Shown here one piece after another: positions 60,873 through 64,000 of a DNA stretch of 64,000 nucleotides. Origin of the DNA: Microbacterium nymphoidis (GTDB taxonomy: Bacteria > Actinomycetota > Actinomycetes > Actinomycetales > Microbacteriaceae); contig NZ_JAJNOD010000001.1 in the NCBI RefSeq assembly GCF_021044885.1, positions 1,860,001-1,924,000 of the forward strand. The letters run 5' to 3'. Position numbers and translations under genes: made by a program. The stretch's first letter is position 1; each line of letters begins with the position of its first letter. The notes under the pieces are model-generated. The model ran no database searches and was not told the origin of the DNA. It saw only the letters and a program-made list of their open reading frames with translations.

Positions 60873-61865
60873 TCATGGCACGCGGAACCCGAATGACGCC
60901 TCAGCCCGCGCACCGTAACTGGTGGCTGACACGAGCCTGAGATCGTTGACGCGTTCGCCATTTACTACGAGCACCCTGTCGCGTACGACAGCGGTGATGG
61001 ATTCGATGACTGGTGCCGGCAGGGCGTGCGAACGTGTCAACGACAATCGGCGTAGCCACAGGTTCGGCAGCGCAGCGCGATCCGATTGCTTGATCAGGTA
61101 TGCCGTCACCTGGCTGAGCTGCCCGAACATCGCGAGCTCCTCGAGGCATGTGAGGGAGCGCGGCGCAGCCGCAAACTCCTGGCGCGCACTGACCCAGCCG
61201 GTTCCCTCATCGATGACCTCGCCTGGCAGGAGCGGATCACGGTTCACCACGCCATGCACTTGGCGATCAACCGCCCCCAAGGGGGACGTGTCCTTGCCAA
61301 GCACCAGGTCAACAGCGAACCGACCGATTCGGGCTACGATGCGCGGGCCGGCGCCGCCCTCCTTCGGCGTAAAGCATCGGGCATTGAGCGCGATCCCACC
61401 TGTCGCGACGGCCACCTGCGCTGGAGCCTTGACTTGGACACGCTCGACCGAGCGATCTAGCAGTTCACGGAGCGGGCTCGTGTCGAACGACCCTCGGAGT
61501 AGCAGCTCCGCGGTCAGCAAGATTGCATCGAAACTGCTGAGATGTACCGCCCGGGGAGCGCCCGAAGCGTCCAACGACCAGTCATCCGGATATCGCGCAA
61601 ACCCTACGCCGTTGACGAGAACTTCGCTATTGCTCAATGTTGACCGGACATCTCGCACCTCGTGCGCGACCCGGCGGAAGCCGCCGCCAAAGTAGCGCCC
61701 CTCAGCCGGGCCTAGAACGTCGAGAAACCCACGCGAGCCGGAGGCTTCAACAGACGCTGCGCTTCTGAATCTTCCGAGTTCAAGTCCCGATCCGAACCCT
61801 TCTGCCGAAGCTCTGCCCTTGGGGCCCAGCTCGGAGTAAGCACTATCGCCCCTCGTTATCGCCAT
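60873..61865 (-). CDS. AvrD-family protein
   Basis: A 330-residue protein resembling Pseudomonas AvrD, which is needed to make syringolides, C-glycosyl butanolide signals. It shows the opening FLDVLGPAEGRYFGGGFRRV, then YPDDWSLDASGAPRAVHLSSFDAILLTAEL, two hotdog-like halves and a C-terminal FGFRVP. The ATG at 61865 has AAGG upstream. Actinobacterial AvrD proteins lie near gamma-butyrolactone-type regulators, as here. The exact product is unknown. Identification rests on my recognition of the family, without a database search. Confidence 0.75.
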   Translation of the reverse strand: MAITRGDSAYSELGPKGRASAEGFGSGLELGRFRSAASVEASGSRGFLDVLGPAEGRYFGGGFRRVAHEVRDVRSTLSNSEVLVNGVGFARYPDDWSLDASGAPRAVHLSSFDAILLTAELLLRGSFDTSPLRELLDRSVERVQVKAPAQVAVATGGIALNARCFTPKEGGAGPRIVARIGRFAVDLVLGKDTSPLGAVDRQVHGVVNRDPLLPGEVIDEGTGWVSARQEFAAAPRSLTCLEELAMFGQLSQVTAYLIKQSDRAALPNLWLRRLSLTRSHALPAPVIESITAVVRDRVLVVNGERVNDLRLVSATSYGARAEASFGFRVP

Positions 61866-62444
61866 GACGCTATACCTTGAGTCGCGCGGGCTGCTCGCGG
61901 CAGGAGTATTGCACCGGGGCGATGCCGTACGCCGCAAGCACTCGCGCGGTTGTTCTCCATGCCCCCGGCCGGGTACGCGAACATGGCGCCAGGGTCGCCA
62001 GGACTGTCATCGAATACAAGGCTCTCGAATCTGTTGTAGAAGACTCACCGCTTGCGCGCACCACCAACGAGTCAGGCAAAACCGACATACAGGGATGCAT
62101 CTGAGACAAAATGAACACAATCTCAACCAACGACGAGGAAAACCATACATGGTCCACGGTTTTACCGCAAGCCTGCCGAATCATCTAGCATGAGCGCATG
62201 CAGAGCTAGCGGCCTGTTCGCGGGTTCGTGGTGGCGAGTGCCAGCGTCGACGCGCGAACGGTACCGTCCGTTCCTGGCTGAGCTAGGCGGGTACCCACAG
62301 GATGATGACAGGGAAGGAATCCGGATCGCCGCCACCGCGGCACTACAACACGAGCGCTGCACATCGCACAACACCCGATGGCGTGGCATCAAGCCAGGCG
62401 GAGTTGATCCAACGACAGACAAGGCGCTCGCAACCGGAGGAATC
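61866..62444. other. Divergent intergenic region, 579 bp
   Basis: It contains the promoter of the avrD-like gene (minus) and the region before the helicase gene (plus). An in-frame plus-strand extension of the helicase reaches ATG 62190 without a ribosome-binding site. A dyad at 62139-62163 is a candidate operator. No separate gene is visible. Confidence 0.45.
62139..62163. promoter_or_regulatory. Candidate autoregulator response element
   Basis: AAAACC (62139-62144) and GGTTTT (62158-62163) form a 25-bp dyad with CGGTTTT on one side, reminiscent of the AAAACC/CGGTTTG halves of ARE sites. It is about 275 bp upstream of the avrD-like start, so the assignment is weak. Confidence 0.25.
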
Positions 62445-64000
62445 ATGGGGATCTTTGATGGCTTTACCACGGCGGACCCCGCCGCCACCACCCTCGACCC
62501 GAAGAGGCTATTCCGTGCCCTTCCCAAGCCCCTGGGATCGGAGTTCAAGTTCCCCCACGACATTCAGACTGAGGTTTGGAATCAATGGTTCAACAATCGC
62601 GATGAGCGCGATCTCGTTCTGAAGTTGAACACTGGTAGCGGCAAGACCGTCATCGGCCTCGTCATCGCCCGCAGTTCACTCAACGAGGGCAAAGGTCCAG
62701 CAGCTTACCTCGTACCCAACACCCAACTGCAGGAGCAGGTAGCAGAGACGGCCAACGCGCTCGGGATTCGTTGGACTGACGACCCGCGGGACCCCGCCTT
62801 CCACCACGGGGAGGCTGTTCTTGTGTGCACTGCACAAACCATTTACAACGGGCGCAGCAAGTTCGGGCTTGAGGGAGGTGTGCGGCGCATCGACGTGGGG
62901 ACGATCATCATCGATGACGCTCACGCATGCATTCCTGCCATCGAGGCCCAGTTTTCGTTGCTCTTGCCGAGCAGCACGAGCGCATACCAGAAGCTGCGCG
63001 CACGTTTCGCAGATGCGTTGAAGCAGCAGTCTCTCTCTGGGTGGACCGACATCAACTCGGGCGGAGCATCTCACGCAGTTCCGGTCCCATACTGGGCCTG
63101 GTCCAAAGACCTGGAGAGCAGTTACGCGATTCTCGATAAGGTGACGGAGAAGGAGTCCAGTGAGCACCAGTTTCGCTGGCCTTTGATCCGCGAGCACCTT
63201 GCACTGTGCGACGTCGCATTCACAGGCACGGAAGTGGAGATTCGCCTCCCCTACCCGGATCTAAGCGTCTCCCCGTCATATGTTGGTGCGCGCCGACGGA
63301 TCTACATGACCGCGACGCTGGCAGATGATGGTGTCCTGGTCACGAAGATGGGCGTGGACGAGAAATGCGTCCTGAACCCCATCACGCCTGGATCTGCGAG
63401 CGACATCGGCGACCGGATCATCCTGACTCCCGTAGAGACAAGCCGTGCGGTCACGGTTAGTGACGTTCGTGAGAGCGCGGCGCGCCTCGCCCAGACTCAC
63501 AATGTGGTCGTCATCGCCCCTTCGACGTTCAAAGCAAATGGGTGGAAGCAGTACACGAACGAAATCCACAGCAAGGACACCGTCAAGGACGCGGTGCGAC
63601 GGTTGAAGGAGGGCCACGTCGGCCTCGTCGTGTTAGTCGCGCGTTACGACGGCGTCGACCTCCCGGGAGACGCCTGCCGAGTACTCGTCATCGATGGGCT
63701 CCCTGAACGGTACTCGCCAATGGAGCGAGTGGAAGCAGCTGCCATCGGTGACACGCCTGAAATGAGCGTTCAACAGGTGCAGCGTATCGAGCAGGGCATG
63801 GGTCGTGGGGTACGCGCGACTGATGACTATTGCGCCGTCATCCTCCTAGACGCCCGCTTGGTCGGCCGCTTGTACGCCGCTGCCGATCGCGACATGCTCT
63901 CCCCCGGCACCAGGGCGCAGTACGAGTTGTCGACCCAGTTCTCGGCAGGAGGCCGTGGAGCATCCATGCAGTTCTTCGACGAGGCCATAGAGGCCTTCCT
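62445..64000 (+). CDS. SF2 DEAD/DEAH-box helicase, partial
   Basis: At least 518 residues; the gene runs past the window end. Motif I is LKLNTGSGKTVIG (about 60-71), motif II TIIIDDAHAC (DDAH at 157-160), motif III MTATLADDG and motif VI QRIEQGMGRGVRATDD. The sequence around motif I (NTGSGKT, then LNEGKGPAAYLVPN) is typical of helicases found in phage-defence and mobile regions. CCGGAGG precedes ATG 62445; the frame stays open upstream to ATG 62190. A partner gene, if any, would be downstream. Confidence 0.85.
   Translation, partial: MGIFDGFTTADPAATTLDPKRLFRALPKPLGSEFKFPHDIQTEVWNQWFNNRDERDLVLKLNTGSGKTVIGLVIARSSLNEGKGPAAYLVPNTQLQEQVAETANALGIRWTDDPRDPAFHHGEAVLVCTAQTIYNGRSKFGLEGGVRRIDVGTIIIDDAHACIPAIEAQFSLLLPSSTSAYQKLRARFADALKQQSLSGWTDINSGGASHAVPVPYWAWSKDLESSYAILDKVTEKESSEHQFRWPLIREHLALCDVAFTGTEVEIRLPYPDLSVSPSYVGARRRIYMTATLADDGVLVTKMGVDEKCVLNPITPGSASDIGDRIILTPVETSRAVTVSDVRESAARLAQTHNVVVIAPSTFKANGWKQYTNEIHSKDTVKDAVRRLKEGHVGLVVLVARYDGVDLPGDACRVLVIDGLPERYSPMERVEAAAIGDTPEMSVQQVQRIEQGMGRGVRATDDYCAVILLDARLVGRLYAAADRDMLSPGTRAQYELSTQFSAGGRGASMQFFDEAIEAF

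Overview
The window looks like chromosomal DNA of a high-GC Gram-positive bacterium, most likely an actinobacterium near Microbacteriaceae/Microbacterium. This is inferred from the strong G/C bias in third codon positions, many GTGA/ATGA stop-start overlaps, DtxR-type iron boxes, a cysteine-rich actinobacterial ferrochelatase, an LPXTG-anchored surface protein, and WYL, PadR and ROK regulators. I saw no rRNA, tRNA, CRISPR array or replication origin.

Layout. 0.2-8.4 kb is housekeeping-like: HAD hydrolase, cupin, VOC protein with a divergent WYL regulator, a type I GAPDH, a GlxA-type AraC regulator, two small membrane proteins and ferrochelatase. 8.4-10 kb is a TetR/alpha-beta hydrolase pair with twin operators. 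10.2-12.7 kb is an arsenic operon (acr3, a three-domain ArsR-ArsC fusion, arsC). 13.2-20.8 kb holds a sigma factor fused to an anti-sigma-like zinc finger, a membrane segment and an extracellular domain, next to a 1908-residue LPXTG repeat protein. 20.8-22.9 kb is a gene-poor patch with repeats, a hairpin and a 32-bp palindrome.

22.9-27.2 kb is a PadR-controlled ABC exporter. 27.6-32.5 kb is a two-component system, an SdpI-like protein and an ABC-2 exporter, flanked by similar short direct repeats. 32.8-39.6 kb is a sugar ABC importer with a ROK regulator and a divergent GH20 hexosaminidase. Its binding-protein gene is broken by what looks like a micro-inversion. 39.7-40.9 kb carries a second copy of the 21.6-kb repeat directly in front of an Mrr-like nuclease gene. 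42-43.4 kb is a MerR/NmrA pair.

44.1-57.3 kb contains two complete iron-siderophore uptake systems, each with a binding protein, two FecCD permeases, an ATPase and a siderophore-interacting reductase, and each headed by a DtxR/IdeR-like box. Between them lie a TetR regulator and a saccharopine-dehydrogenase-like gene. An IS3-family element with a broken transposase follows. 59.1-61.9 kb may be the most unusual locus: an NAD(P)-binding reductase, a gamma-butyrolactone-receptor-like TetR protein and an AvrD-family protein, which together suggest a small signalling-molecule system. The window ends inside an SF2 helicase gene.
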